Source of the DNA: Halorussus halophilus
Lineage (GTDB): Archaea > Halobacteriota > Halobacteria > Halobacteriales > Haladaptataceae
NCBI RefSeq assembly: GCF_008831545.1
Contig: NZ_CP044523.1
Span: 2,480,001 to 2,544,000 of the forward strand
DNA length: 64,000 nt
Reading direction: 5' to 3'
Positions 51,112 through 59,828 of the stretch are shown in pieces. A program made the translations under genes and the position numbers. The notes below the pieces were generated by a model. That model was not told the origin of the DNA, ran no database searches, and saw only the letters and a program-made list of their open reading frames with translations. How positions within the stretch are numbered: the stretch's first letter is position 1; each line of letters opens with the position of its first letter.

Positions 51112-51444
51112 ATGACACATATAGACAAGCAAAACGGAGCGGGAGAAATGCAGTACGACCCCGGTGAAGAGGCGTACGTTACCGTTCATAGCGACCGAGA
51201 CCTCGAAGCAGTCGATTCGACTATCGTAGAAGCCGTGGCGGCCGTCACAGACTCGGAACCGACCGAGATTCCGCCACTCCACAACGTGATAGACCCCGAG
51301 GCGCTCGGCGAACTGTTCGCTCAACCCCGCCGGGCCGAGTATCGAAATCGAACGGAGGGAGCGGTCACCTTTCGGTTGGCTGGCTGTGAGGTCCGCTTCC
51401 ACGCGGACGGACGAATCGTCGTGACACCCCCCGAAAACGAGTAA
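51112..51444 (+). CDS. HalOD1 output-domain protein
   Basis: 110 aa. The C-terminal two-thirds (VDSTIVEAVAAVTDSEPTEI, PPLHNVIDPEALGELF and VTFRLAGCEVRFHADGRIVV) match the halobacterial output domain 1, found alone or behind receiver domains in haloarchaeal signalling. Here it is alone, with no receiver. It lies next to the HTH_10 regulator (convergent, 53 nt). Confidence 0.85.
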   Translation: MTHIDKQNGAGEMQYDPGEEAYVTVHSDRDLEAVDSTIVEAVAAVTDSEPTEIPPLHNVIDPEALGELFAQPRRAEYRNRTEGAVTFRLAGCEVRFHADGRIVVTPPENE

Positions 51445-51497
51445 TCGGACGTCTGGTCTACCCGCCGGACCTGAATCGGCGACCGGTCCTTCGGTCC

Positions 51498-52202
51498 TCA
51501 GCCTCGCGAAGTTTGCCCGTCGAATAACACGGTTAGCAGTTTCCGCTCGGCGTTGTGGAGGTGTTGTGACAGCGTCGCGGAGCTAATGTCGAGTTCGTTC
51601 GCCAGTTCCTTGCCGGAACACTCCCGTGGCCAGTCGTAGTAGCCCGCGTCATAGGCGGTGCGCAGCACTTCACGCTGGCGCTCCGTCAGCCGGTTCTGGA
51701 CGACGTACTGGAACTTCCCGTTACCGAACGGCGGTCTGAACGGTGTACCGTTCCGCTTGGCGACGAACTCCGCGTCCGGGTACTCCTCAAGGAACGCTTC
51801 GACGACCGGCTTGGCGTCGTAGCGAGCGGGTAGCACGGCGGTGATTCGGCCGTCACCGGTCACGCTGTGGACGTCGTGGGGAAGCGCCCCGAGTTCGGCC
51901 AGCGAGACGGCCGGACAGTTCTCGGCGACCGAAAATTCGAGTAACCCACCGTTCTCGTACGTCGAGAGTATTCGCGGCTCGACCGACTCATGGGCCGCCG
52001 CGTGGTCCAAGATGGTCGCCGGGTCAGCGTCCGAGATGTGGAAGAACTCGGCATACCGACCGCCAGTTCGGGGAATCATCTCTTGGAGGTCGAAACGACA
52101 GTTCTCGGCCGCCGACGCCCCGACGAACGGATGCGACACGTCGGTGAGCGAGAACTCCAGTTCGGTCGCGGTTTCGCGCGCCGAATCCTCTCCCTCTTTC
52201 AT
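51498..52202 (-). CDS. Bacterio-opsin-activator-type HTH_10 regulator
   Basis: 234 aa. The C-terminal 60 residues are the bat-type HTH_10: LTERQREVLRTAYDAGYYDW, KELANELDISSATLSQHLHN and AERKLLTVLF. The N-terminal 150 residues are a beta-rich sensor-like region (FSLTDVSHPFVGASAAENCR, FEFFHIS-like GGRYAEFFHISD) of the kind that binds small ligands. ATG 52202 chosen. A related regulator lies at 59123. Targets are unknown. Confidence 0.88.
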   Translation of the reverse strand: MKEGEDSARETATELEFSLTDVSHPFVGASAAENCRFDLQEMIPRTGGRYAEFFHISDADPATILDHAAAHESVEPRILSTYENGGLLEFSVAENCPAVSLAELGALPHDVHSVTGDGRITAVLPARYDAKPVVEAFLEEYPDAEFVAKRNGTPFRPPFGNGKFQYVVQNRLTERQREVLRTAYDAGYYDWPRECSGKELANELDISSATLSQHLHNAERKLLTVLFDGQTSRG

Positions 52203-52342
52203 CGTGACTCCCACTAACCGGGGGCAGGTAATCACACTTCTGGCGTCGTAAGTAAACCCGTTAAATCGGCTCGACGGCTGGCGTTCGAAACGGTACCACA
52301 GCTTCATCGCATTTAAGAGCGTATCGGCGAAATCTGTATCTA

Positions 52343-53797
52343 ATGAGCAACGACCAGGACCTCGGCATCACCGAGTCCAAAGAACACAGTCCCGGCGACT
52401 GGTACGCGGAAGTCGTCGTCAAGGCAAAGCTCGCAGACTACGCGCCCATGGGTGGGTTCATCGTCACCCGACCCCGCGGCTACGCGCTCTGGGAAGGGAT
52501 TCAGGACCACCTCGACGGCTGGTTCAAGGACACCGGCGCGCAGAACTCCTACTTCCCCGCGCTCATCCCCGAGGGCTACCTCGAACAGGAGAAGGACATC
52601 GTCGAAGGCTTCGACCCCGAAGTCGCGTGGGTCACCCACGGCGGCCACGACGAACTCGAAGAGCGACTCGCCTTCCGGCCCACCAGCGAGTCCATCATCA
52701 CGCCGTTCATGAGCCAGTGGGTCCGGAGCCACCGCGACCTGCCCCTGCGCCTGAACCAGTGGTGTAGCGTCATCCGTTGGGAGGCCACGGAAACGAAGCC
52801 GTTCTTCCGCACCAAGGAGTTCCTCTGGCAGGAGGGCCACACCGCCCACGAGACCGAAGACGAAGCGTGGGACGAGACGATGACCCGCCTCGGTCAGTAC
52901 GAGAAACTGTACGAGGACGTGCTGGCGATTCCGGTCATGCGCGGCCGCAAGCCCGCCCACGACAAGTTCCCCGGCGCACACACCACGACGACCGTCGAGG
53001 CGCTGATGCCCGACGGCAAGTCCGTGCAGGGCGGTACCTCTCACTACCTCGGCCAGAGCTTCGCGGAGGCCTACGACCTCACCTACACCGACGAGGACGA
53101 GGAGGAGAACGTCGCACACACCACCTCGTGGGGTCTCTCGTGGCGCGCACTCGGCGCGCTCATCATGACCCACAGCGACGACCAAGGGTTCGTCTGCCCG
53201 CCCAAAATCGCGCCCGAGCAGGTCGTCATCGTGCCCATCTGGAACGAGGACAACGAAGAAGAGGTGCTCGACTACGCCGAAGGCGTGGCCGACGACCTCG
53301 AAGACGCCGACGTGCGCGTCGAACTGGACGACCGCGACGAACGCAACCCCGGCTTCAAGTTCAACGAGTGGGAGCTGAAGGGTGTCCCCGTCCGCATCGA
53401 AATCGGCCCCAACGAAGTCGAAGACGAGGAATTGACGGTCGTGCATCGCCCCGACGGCGAGGACACCGTGGAAGACCGCGACGACATCGAAGAGTCCATC
53501 GAGGACCACTTCGAGGAAGTCCACGACAAACTCTTCGAGACTGCCGAAGAGAACCTCCAAGAGAACGTCCGCGAGGCGAGCGGCCGCGGCCAGATTCTCG
53601 GCACCCTCGGCCAGCACGGCGGCTACGTCAAGACGCCGTGGTGTGGCGACGAGGATTGTGAGGAAGTCATCAAAGACGAAATCGCGGCAGAAATCGTGAT
53701 GGTCCCGATGGACCGCGACGAGGAACCCATCGGCGACGACTGTGGCGTCTGTGGCGAGGATGCCGAAGAGACGGCCTACTTCGCCCGGTCGTACTGA
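52343..53797 (+). CDS. proS: Prolyl-tRNA synthetase (archaeal/eukaryote type)
   Basis: 484 aa. Class II synthetase: motif 1 region around GGFIVTRPRGYALWEGIQDH, motif 2 RTKEFLWQEGHTAHET, motif 3 LGALIMTHSDDQGFVCPPKI. The anticodon-binding domain follows (APEQVVIVPIWNEDNEEEVL), then a C-terminal zinc-like domain with CGDEDCEE and CGVCGED. The bacterial editing insertion is absent. ATG 52343; leaderless or nearly so. Essential housekeeping gene. Confidence 0.96.
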   Translation: MSNDQDLGITESKEHSPGDWYAEVVVKAKLADYAPMGGFIVTRPRGYALWEGIQDHLDGWFKDTGAQNSYFPALIPEGYLEQEKDIVEGFDPEVAWVTHGGHDELEERLAFRPTSESIITPFMSQWVRSHRDLPLRLNQWCSVIRWEATETKPFFRTKEFLWQEGHTAHETEDEAWDETMTRLGQYEKLYEDVLAIPVMRGRKPAHDKFPGAHTTTTVEALMPDGKSVQGGTSHYLGQSFAEAYDLTYTDEDEEENVAHTTSWGLSWRALGALIMTHSDDQGFVCPPKIAPEQVVIVPIWNEDNEEEVLDYAEGVADDLEDADVRVELDDRDERNPGFKFNEWELKGVPVRIEIGPNEVEDEELTVVHRPDGEDTVEDRDDIEESIEDHFEEVHDKLFETAEENLQENVREASGRGQILGTLGQHGGYVKTPWCGDEDCEEVIKDEIAAEIVMVPMDRDEEPIGDDCGVCGEDAEETAYFARSY

Positions 53798-53816
53798 GTT
53801 CGCTACTCTTCTCTCT

Positions 53817-55610
53817 TCAGTTTCGGCGACGTGCGAGCAACGCGCTTGCGAGCAGTGCGACGATTGCCGTGAAGACGCCGAAGCCGGGAATCGGCACGCT
53901 CGGCGGTTCCTCGGGTGGTTCTTTCGTCGGGTCTACGACTGTTTCGATGGTCGTCGTCTTGGTAGTCGCCGCAGTGGTCGTCTGTTCGCTCACGTACTTC
54001 ACCCAATCCGAGACGACGCTTCCGTTGTCCGTGTACGGTTGACCGAGCGACTCGTCTGAATCGGCGTGGTGTGCGACTGCGACCAGCGTCGCGTTGCCGT
54101 CGAGTTCCGAATCGAGTTCCACGAACTGGTCGAACTCCTCGCCGGGTACGACGTACTCTGACCGACCCAGAACCTCACCGTCGGCGAACTCGCGGTGGAT
54201 GACGACGTAGCCACCGTGAGACAGCGTAGCGTTCTCGACGAGGACCCCATTCTCGGTGAGTTCTCGTTCGACCACCTGCACGGAGGCGTGCGGCGGGCCG
54301 ATGACCCCGGTCGCTCCTTCTTGGCCGGTTCTCGACCCGTAGAGCATCGAGTCGTCGGGACCGCGGACTGTCACCGTGAACTTCTCTCCAACCTGAAACT
54401 CACTGAAGTCGAACTGCGCTGAGAACCGACTCTTGCCCTCGGTTCCATTGTTCACCTCGACTGTCTCAGTCGCCACTTCGTTGCCACCTTTGTCGTACAC
54501 CCGGACGGTGAGGTGGTTTCCGGGAACCAGCGTCGTTCGACCTTCGATGGTCTGATTCTCGGCCGAAGCGACGACAAAGTGATTGCCCCCGCGGGTCCGT
54601 TCGAAAGAGGCATCGAGATACTCGATGGTAAACTTGGTCGTAGCTCGTTCGGTAGCCGTCCCGGCACCGGACTCCGTCGGCAGCGTGACGTTCGCTTGGT
54701 ACTCCCCGCCCCTGAGTTTCGCATAGTACAATTCTTCGCCGTCGGGGCGAGTCATCCACCCGTTGGACAGATTCGTCACGATAAAGTACGAGTCGTTGAC
54801 CGAGTCGGAGACCACCGTCGTCGCGGAGTGATTCCGCACGTCGAGAACTGCTTCTGACTGTTCGGTTCCCGGATGCAATTGACGAACGGCTATACTGCCC
54901 GGCGCGCCGTCGAACGCCGCGAAGAATCGAGCCGTGGTGTTCGAGCCGTTCTGGGCGAGAAGCGCGCCTTCGAGACCCGACGCGCGGAGTTCCAGTACGA
55001 GCGTGTCTCTCTCGGAGACGAACGGACTCGCAGTCAGATTGCCCGACGCCTTCGCCGCACGAATGGCACTCCGATTCGACAGTTCGACGGACTCTGGAGC
55101 GACCAAGGTGCGAACCGAGTCCGTGCTTCGCTGGTTGAGTGCGAGCGTGGCGACGTCCCACCGCTCGCCGTCGGCACCCGCTCCTTCCCAAAGGTCGAGG
55201 TCGTACGAATCGGCGGAGAGGGGCGTCGAGACGTTCGAGCGTTCTCGGACGATGAGACTGTCACCGCCGCTCGCGCTGAGATTCCCGTCGTAGGTGTTCA
55301 GTCGGACTGTCACGTCTCCATCGTCGTTCTCGTCCCGGACGACGACTGTCGTGACGTGGTTCGACCCGTTTCCGATTCGAACCGTGGCAGTGTCCGTCTC
55401 ATGCAATTCGACGGAGAGTTCGGCGACGTCGCCTCGCTGTTCGGAGTAGACGTTTTCAGTGAAGGCGACCGGTAGCTCCGGGTCCGACTGACTGGCGACC
55501 GAAGATGTTGGTTCAGACTGGCCGACGACCGCAGACGGCACCGCGGCGGTCACGAGCAAGACGGCGAGCGAGCAAATCAGTAGTCGTCTCGGATGGAGGG
55601 CCGGAGACAT
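53817..55610 (-). CDS. PGF-CTERM surface protein with Ig-like beta domains
   Basis: 597 aa. Sec-type signal (LLICSLAVLLVTAAVPSAVV), mature beta-rich region with repeated strand patterns such as GDVAELSVELHETDTATVRI, NQTIEGRTTLVPGNHLTVRV and VVEREL. The C-terminus is PIPGFGVFTAIVALLASALLARRRN in pieces: PGFG, a helix, then RRRN, which is the PGF-CTERM tripartite signal cleaved by archaeosortase A and lipid-anchored. It is preceded by a Thr-rich spacer (TTTAATTKTTTIETVVD). Likely a structural or adhesin-type cell-wall protein. Confidence 0.85.
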   Translation of the reverse strand: MSPALHPRRLLICSLAVLLVTAAVPSAVVGQSEPTSSVASQSDPELPVAFTENVYSEQRGDVAELSVELHETDTATVRIGNGSNHVTTVVVRDENDDGDVTVRLNTYDGNLSASGGDSLIVRERSNVSTPLSADSYDLDLWEGAGADGERWDVATLALNQRSTDSVRTLVAPESVELSNRSAIRAAKASGNLTASPFVSERDTLVLELRASGLEGALLAQNGSNTTARFFAAFDGAPGSIAVRQLHPGTEQSEAVLDVRNHSATTVVSDSVNDSYFIVTNLSNGWMTRPDGEELYYAKLRGGEYQANVTLPTESGAGTATERATTKFTIEYLDASFERTRGGNHFVVASAENQTIEGRTTLVPGNHLTVRVYDKGGNEVATETVEVNNGTEGKSRFSAQFDFSEFQVGEKFTVTVRGPDDSMLYGSRTGQEGATGVIGPPHASVQVVERELTENGVLVENATLSHGGYVVIHREFADGEVLGRSEYVVPGEEFDQFVELDSELDGNATLVAVAHHADSDESLGQPYTDNGSVVSDWVKYVSEQTTTAATTKTTTIETVVDPTKEPPEEPPSVPIPGFGVFTAIVALLASALLARRRN

Positions 55611-55662
55611 ACGTTACTCGCCAGACTGGTCAGAAAAGTATCTTCTGGTCGGTTGCAATCGG

Positions 55663-56058
55663 TTACGACTCGTGGGGCACCGACATGACGACCGCTTCGC
55701 CCGACAGTACCTGCTCGCCGTCTGCCTCTGCGACCGTCTCGACGCGCAACTTGTCGTCGCCTAACTCCTCAACCACAATCGCACTCGCCGTGACGGTCTG
55801 ACCGGGGCGAACCGGATTCTCGAAGGTCAAGTCCTGCGAAAGATAGACGATGTCGCCCGGCAAGTCTGCGAGCGCGGCACTGACCGCGCCCGCGGTGAAC
55901 ATGCCGTGCGCGACGCGGCCGCCGAAGAACGTCTCGCCCGCGTAGTCGTCGTCCAAATGAATGGGGTTGTCGTCGCCCGTCAACTCGGCGTAGGCGTCGA
56001 TGGACTCCTCGGTGACGGTCAGAGCAGACTCGGCAGTGTCGTCTACAGCTGCGACTGG
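55663..56058 (-). CDS. MaoC-family dehydratase ((R)-specific enoyl-CoA hydratase-like)
   Basis: 131 aa. Hot-dog fold with the catalytic Asp and His in YAELTGDDNPIHLDDDYA and the overhang GGRVAHGMF; strands TVTASAIVVEEL and LRVETVAE complete it. It hydrates (R)-enoyl-CoA, linking beta-oxidation with polyhydroxyalkanoate precursors. ATG 56058 (MPVAAVDDTAE) was chosen; the open frame reaches ATG 56151, which would overlap the start of the divergent hydrolase by 2 nt and leave no room for promoters. The GGTTAACATGT motif lies between the two starts. Confidence 0.85.
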   Translation of the reverse strand, partial: PVAAVDDTAESALTVTEESIDAYAELTGDDNPIHLDDDYAGETFFGGRVAHGMFTAGAVSAALADLPGDIVYLSQDLTFENPVRPGQTVTASAIVVEELGDDKLRVETVAEADGEQVLSGEAVVMSVPHES

Positions 56059-56097
56059 CATGGCCGAAAGTGGCCGCGCGCGACGAATCAATCCCGA

Positions 56098-56112
56098 GGT
56101 TAACATGTGAAA
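56098..56112 (+). promoter_or_regulatory. Candidate operator, motif GGTTAACATGTGAAA
   Basis: It lies between MaoC and the alpha/beta hydrolase, 7 bp upstream of the hydrolase TATA-like TTTCAATAC (56119-56127). Almost the same sequence occurs at 62149-62163 (GGTTAACGTATGAAG) and, inverted, at 62176-62189. Confidence 0.55.
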
Positions 56113-56149
56113 CCCGGCTTTCAATACAGCTTCGTCCGTCGGTTGGGCC

Positions 56150-56956
56150 ATGGCCTACGCGGACAACGACGGAATCTCTCTCTACTACGAGGTAGACGGC
56201 CCCGAAAACGAGGACACTGTGGTCCTCGTCGAAGGACTCGGCTACGGCCGATGGATGTGGAACTGGCAACGCGAGCGACTGACTAACGACGGGTATCAGG
56301 TCGTCGTCTGGGACAACCGTGGCACGGGCGACTCGGACGTTCCCGACGGCCCGTACACGATTTCCCAGATGGCGGGCGACTTGGAAGCGGTTCTCGAATC
56401 TGCGGACATCGACTCGGCGCACGTCGTCGGCGCGAGCATGGGCGGGATGATAGCCCAGCGGTACGCGCTCGACTACGACCGCGCGGAGTCGCTGGCACTA
56501 CTCTGTACGAGCCCCGGCGGCGACGACGCAGTGCCGACGCCGCCCGAGACGCAGGCCCGGATGTTCGACGTGCCCGAGGACGCAGACGAGCGCGAGGCGA
56601 TTCGCTACAAGATGAAGCCCGCGATGAGCGACGACTTCTGGACCCACAACGACGACCTCGTCTCGGACATCGTGGACTGGCGCGTGGAGAGCGACGCCCC
56701 AGAGTCGGCGCGGGAAGCGCAGGCCGCCGCAGTCGCAGGTTTCGACGCCAGCGACGAACTGGCGAATGTCCACCTGCCGACGCTCGTCGCGCACGGCGAT
56801 TCGGACAGCGTTCTGCCGGTCGAGAACGCGGACCTGCTGTACGAAGGACTACTGAACGCTCGACTCGCTATCTTCGAGGACGGCCCGCACCTGTTCTTCA
56901 TCGAGCAAGCCGAGTCGGTCAACGACGCACTCGTGGAGTTCGTGGACGATGCATAG
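56150..56956 (+). CDS. Alpha/beta hydrolase, enol-lactonase/esterase-like
   Basis: 268 aa. Nucleophile elbow GASMGGMIAQ, acid HGDSDSVLPV, His in EDGPHLFFIEQ; oxyanion region around VVLVEGLGYGRWMW. It resembles 3-oxoadipate enol-lactonase-type hydrolases, which also serve as thioesterases or esterases. Leaderless ATG 56150. Overlaps the acyl-CoA ligase by 8 nt, so both are translated from one message: hydrolysis releasing an acid, then activation with CoA is the natural reading. Confidence 0.85.
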   Translation: MAYADNDGISLYYEVDGPENEDTVVLVEGLGYGRWMWNWQRERLTNDGYQVVVWDNRGTGDSDVPDGPYTISQMAGDLEAVLESADIDSAHVVGASMGGMIAQRYALDYDRAESLALLCTSPGGDDAVPTPPETQARMFDVPEDADEREAIRYKMKPAMSDDFWTHNDDLVSDIVDWRVESDAPESAREAQAAAVAGFDASDELANVHLPTLVAHGDSDSVLPVENADLLYEGLLNARLAIFEDGPHLFFIEQAESVNDALVEFVDDA

Positions 56957-58541
56957 CCACAGCCAGCGACCGTACGAGTGGGTCGGCGCGTGGAGCGAGA
57001 AGCGCGCGCAGTTGTCTCCCGGGAAAGTCGGCCTCGTAGACGCCACGACGGGGGTGCGCTACACCTACACCGAACTGGACCAGCGGGCGAACCGGACTGC
57101 ACGGTTGCTTCGAGACGAAGGCGTAGTGAAGAACGAGAACGACGAGGACGGCGAGCGAGTCGCCGTCCTCTCGCGGAACCGACCCGAACTCGTAGACTTG
57201 TTCTTCGCCACCGCGAAGACTGGGGGCGTCTTGGCACCGCTCTCGCACCGTCTCGCGGCAGGCGAGTTGGTCGAGATGCTGAACGACGTGTCGCCGTCGC
57301 TGCTCGTCGTCGAGGAACCGTTCGCGGACCTTGCGAGGAGCGTCCTCGACCACGAAAGTCGAGCGTTCGACTGTTCGGTGCTGTCGTTGGAGACTCGGGC
57401 GTCGGGAGACGACACTCGTTCGGGCGATACCGTCGGGTGGCCCGCGTGGAGTAACGCAGTTCCCTCCGACGGTTCGCCGGTCGATACGGCGGACGTGTCC
57501 ATGGACGACCCGCACCTGTTCCTGCACACCGGGGGTTCGACGGGCGTGCCGAAAGAGACCGTTCTGACCCACGGGTCGATTCTGTGGAACTCGTTCAACA
57601 CTATCACCGCGTGGGGGCTTCGGCCGAAAGACACGACGCCGATGGTGTTCCCGATGTTCCACACGGGTGGGTGGAACGTACTGACGGTGCCGATGTTTCA
57701 CCTCGGCGCGACGGTCGTGCTCGCCCGCGAGTTCGAACCGGGCGAGGTGCTTCATCTGGTGGAAGACGAGCGCGCGTCGGTTCTCGTCGCGGTCCCTGCC
57801 GTCCTGCGAATGATGACCGACCACGACGACTGGGACGACACCGACCTCTCCAGTCTGCGGTTCGCAAAGTCGGGTGGTGGCCCGTGCCGCGAGTCCGTGA
57901 TGGAGGAGTGGTGGATGCGCGGCGTGAACCTCTCGCAGGGGTACGGCCTCACCGAGTGCGGCCCGAACAACTTCACGATGCCTTCCGAGTGGCCGTCCGG
58001 GAAGGCCGACAGCGTGGGCGTTCCGGCGATGCACGTAGACGCGCGAATCGTCGCAGACGACGGTGAAGTACTCCCAGACGACGAAATCGGCGAACTCGAA
58101 CTGTCGAGTCCCCACGCCGGGGACCGCTACTGGAACGCGCCCGAGGAGACCGAGGAGACGTTTGGTGAGTGGGTCGCCACTGGCGACCTCGCGCGCAGAG
58201 ACGAAGACGGCTACTACTACATCGAGGGTCGCAAGAAGAACATGTACGTCAGCGGCGGCGAGAACGTCTATCCCGCGGCAGTCGAGGACCGAATCGCCGA
58301 CCACCAGAAAGTGGAGGAAGTCGTCGTCGTCCCCGTGCCGGACGACCAGTGGGGGCAGGTCGGCAAGGCCGTCGTGCAGGCCGACGAGTCGCTGACCTTG
58401 GACGAGTTGACGGAGTTCCTGGACGGGCGACTCGCCCGGTTCAAGCACCCGCGACACCTCGCCTTTATCGAGAAGATGCCGACCTCGGGACCGTCGAAGA
58501 TAGACCGTGAGGCCGTGAAAGGGGAGTTTGGTGGGAAGTGA
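56949..58541 (+). CDS. AMP-forming acyl-CoA synthetase
   Basis: 530 aa, class I adenylate-forming family. P-loop-like motif LHTGGSTGVPKETVLTHGS, A5 region LSQGYGLTECGPNNF, A7 TGDLARRDEDGYYYIEGRKK, A8 hinge with the conserved Asp and the late Lys in SGPSKIDREAVKG. It ligates CoA to fatty or aromatic acids with ATP. ATG 56949 overlaps the hydrolase gene by 8 nt. Substrate chain length is not predictable from sequence. Confidence 0.92.
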   Translation: MHSHSQRPYEWVGAWSEKRAQLSPGKVGLVDATTGVRYTYTELDQRANRTARLLRDEGVVKNENDEDGERVAVLSRNRPELVDLFFATAKTGGVLAPLSHRLAAGELVEMLNDVSPSLLVVEEPFADLARSVLDHESRAFDCSVLSLETRASGDDTRSGDTVGWPAWSNAVPSDGSPVDTADVSMDDPHLFLHTGGSTGVPKETVLTHGSILWNSFNTITAWGLRPKDTTPMVFPMFHTGGWNVLTVPMFHLGATVVLAREFEPGEVLHLVEDERASVLVAVPAVLRMMTDHDDWDDTDLSSLRFAKSGGGPCRESVMEEWWMRGVNLSQGYGLTECGPNNFTMPSEWPSGKADSVGVPAMHVDARIVADDGEVLPDDEIGELELSSPHAGDRYWNAPEETEETFGEWVATGDLARRDEDGYYYIEGRKKNMYVSGGENVYPAAVEDRIADHQKVEEVVVVPVPDDQWGQVGKAVVQADESLTLDELTEFLDGRLARFKHPRHLAFIEKMPTSGPSKIDREAVKGEFGGK

Positions 58542-58630
58542 GGGGAACGACGGCGACACTCGGCCGACCAAGCGACCGCAAGTAAGAGGACACAAACCAC
58601 CGGAATCGCCCGGCCGACCAATCAGTAGGG

Positions 58631-58777
58631 TGGGACTGAAAGGGGCCGCGCGCTCGCGTTCATCGTGGTCGGTGCACGGGCACTACTCGCGCCGGGCGTT
58701 GTGAGAGGCGCGAGTATCCCGCGCCAGCGACCGCGAGCGCGCGGGGGCTTTCGAAGAAGAAACGTCGGTCGTGCTGG
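58631..58777 (+). repeat. Intergenic repeat module C, complete copy
   Basis: A long stem: left arm GAAAG-GGG-CCGCGCGCTCGCG (58638-58658) pairs with right arm CGCGAGCGCGCGG-GGG-CTTTC (58732-58752), that is 5 bp, a symmetric GGG/GGG internal loop, then 13 bp. The enclosed loop holds a 9-bp hairpin ACTCGCGCC/GGCGCGAGT (58685-58715). The tail is AAGAAGAAACGTCGGTCGTG. Related pieces occur at 38061-38110, 48647-48930 and 61071-61175. The layout looks like a structured RNA. Confidence 0.75.
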
Positions 58778-58804
58778 TTGGGTTGGAGAAGTAGTAGTGA
58801 GGCG

Positions 58805-58957
58805 AGTTACTCCCGAAACCAAGGAGAGACCGCACAGCACCGCACCGCGAGCGCCACATCCTCCCCAACCGACTGTGTTACTCAGGTTCGGAAGACGCGC
58901 CACTGCGCGTCTTCCGCGTTGCGTTACTCGTCCCTCGCGCGTTTCTCGCGCGCCGAG
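58805..58957 (+). repeat. Intergenic repeat module A, copy 9
   Basis: GTTACTCCCGAAACCAAGGA, GAGACCGCACAGCACCGCAC, CCACATCCTCCCCAACCGAC, CAGGTTC, hairpin CGGAAGACGCGC-CACT-GCGCGTCTTCCG (58889-58916), GTTACTCGTCCCTCGCGCG. The most complete plus-strand copy. The remainder to 59122 carries only the promoter region of the HTH gene. Confidence 0.85.
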
Positions 58958-59122
58958 TATCCATGAAGAACCCCGAATTAGCTTGGTCGGCGACAGCGAG
59001 CGTACAGGGGCGTTCGAGGCGGCCACAGTTCAACCGAAATCCAGAGAAATTCGTCACCTTCGTCTCAGCACGAAATGCTTTTGTGGCTCCTGACGTATGG
59101 TGGGCAGTAGCAAGGGGAACCG

Positions 59123-59827
59123 ATGATAGACATCACGATGGACATGGAGCAGTACGACTGCCCGTTCATCGACACCACCGACGACCACGAGGTGGCGTTC
59201 TCGGCCATCCAGTGGGACTTCGACCGGGTCGAAGAGCAACTGGAGACCCGGATGGTCGTGGAAGGCGACGACCGGTCTGCGCTCGACGCCGGACTCGGTG
59301 CGTTAGACGACCACGACAACATGCGCGACTACAAACTCCTCACTCGCCGAGACAACGTCGCCCGCATCCGAACCGTCATCTCCGAGACCGACGCGATGGG
59401 GACCATCCGGGAGAACGGTGGCTACGTCACCGGTCCGTTCTACATCGAGAGCGGGAGCGAGGTCTGGCACGTCGGCTTCGACGGCGTCGAGGAGGCCGAC
59501 ACCACGCTGTCGGAACTCGAACGGGGCAACGAGTACGACGTGCTCGAACGCAAGAACACCGAACTCCCCGAGATGCAGGGGTTCGTCCAGAACGCGGGCG
59601 CGGCGATGACGCTCATAGAGGGCTGTCGTGACCTCTCGGACGTGGAGCGCGAGACGCTCGAAACCGCCGTCACCGACGGCTACTTCCAGAGTCCGCGCGG
59701 TGCGACTCTCGGGAATTTGGCCGACGAGTTTGGCGTCTCGAAGCCCGCGGTGTCGAAGAACCTGCGGCGGGGCCAACAGAAGATGATTCAGCGCGTCGTG
59801 GACGCACTCGACGAGTTAGAGGAGTAA
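59123..59827 (+). CDS. Bacterio-opsin-activator-type HTH_10 regulator
   Basis: 234 aa. The C-terminus is HTH_10 (LSDVERETLETAVTDGYFQS, LGNLADEFGVSKPAVSKNLR, RGQQKMIQRVVDAL). The N-terminal 160 residues are a bat-like sensor with DCPFIDTTDDHEVAFSAIQW. It is followed 1 nt later by the MFS gene, so they form an operon, and it is the nearest candidate regulator for the catabolic genes around it. ATG 59123. Confidence 0.88.
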   Translation: MIDITMDMEQYDCPFIDTTDDHEVAFSAIQWDFDRVEEQLETRMVVEGDDRSALDAGLGALDDHDNMRDYKLLTRRDNVARIRTVISETDAMGTIRENGGYVTGPFYIESGSEVWHVGFDGVEEADTTLSELERGNEYDVLERKNTELPEMQGFVQNAGAAMTLIEGCRDLSDVERETLETAVTDGYFQSPRGATLGNLADEFGVSKPAVSKNLRRGQQKMIQRVVDALDELEE

Positions 59828-59828
59828 G

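Noticed and set aside
56059-56151. Longer MaoC start at ATG 56151
   Set aside because: It would overlap the divergent hydrolase start codon and leave no promoter space for either gene.
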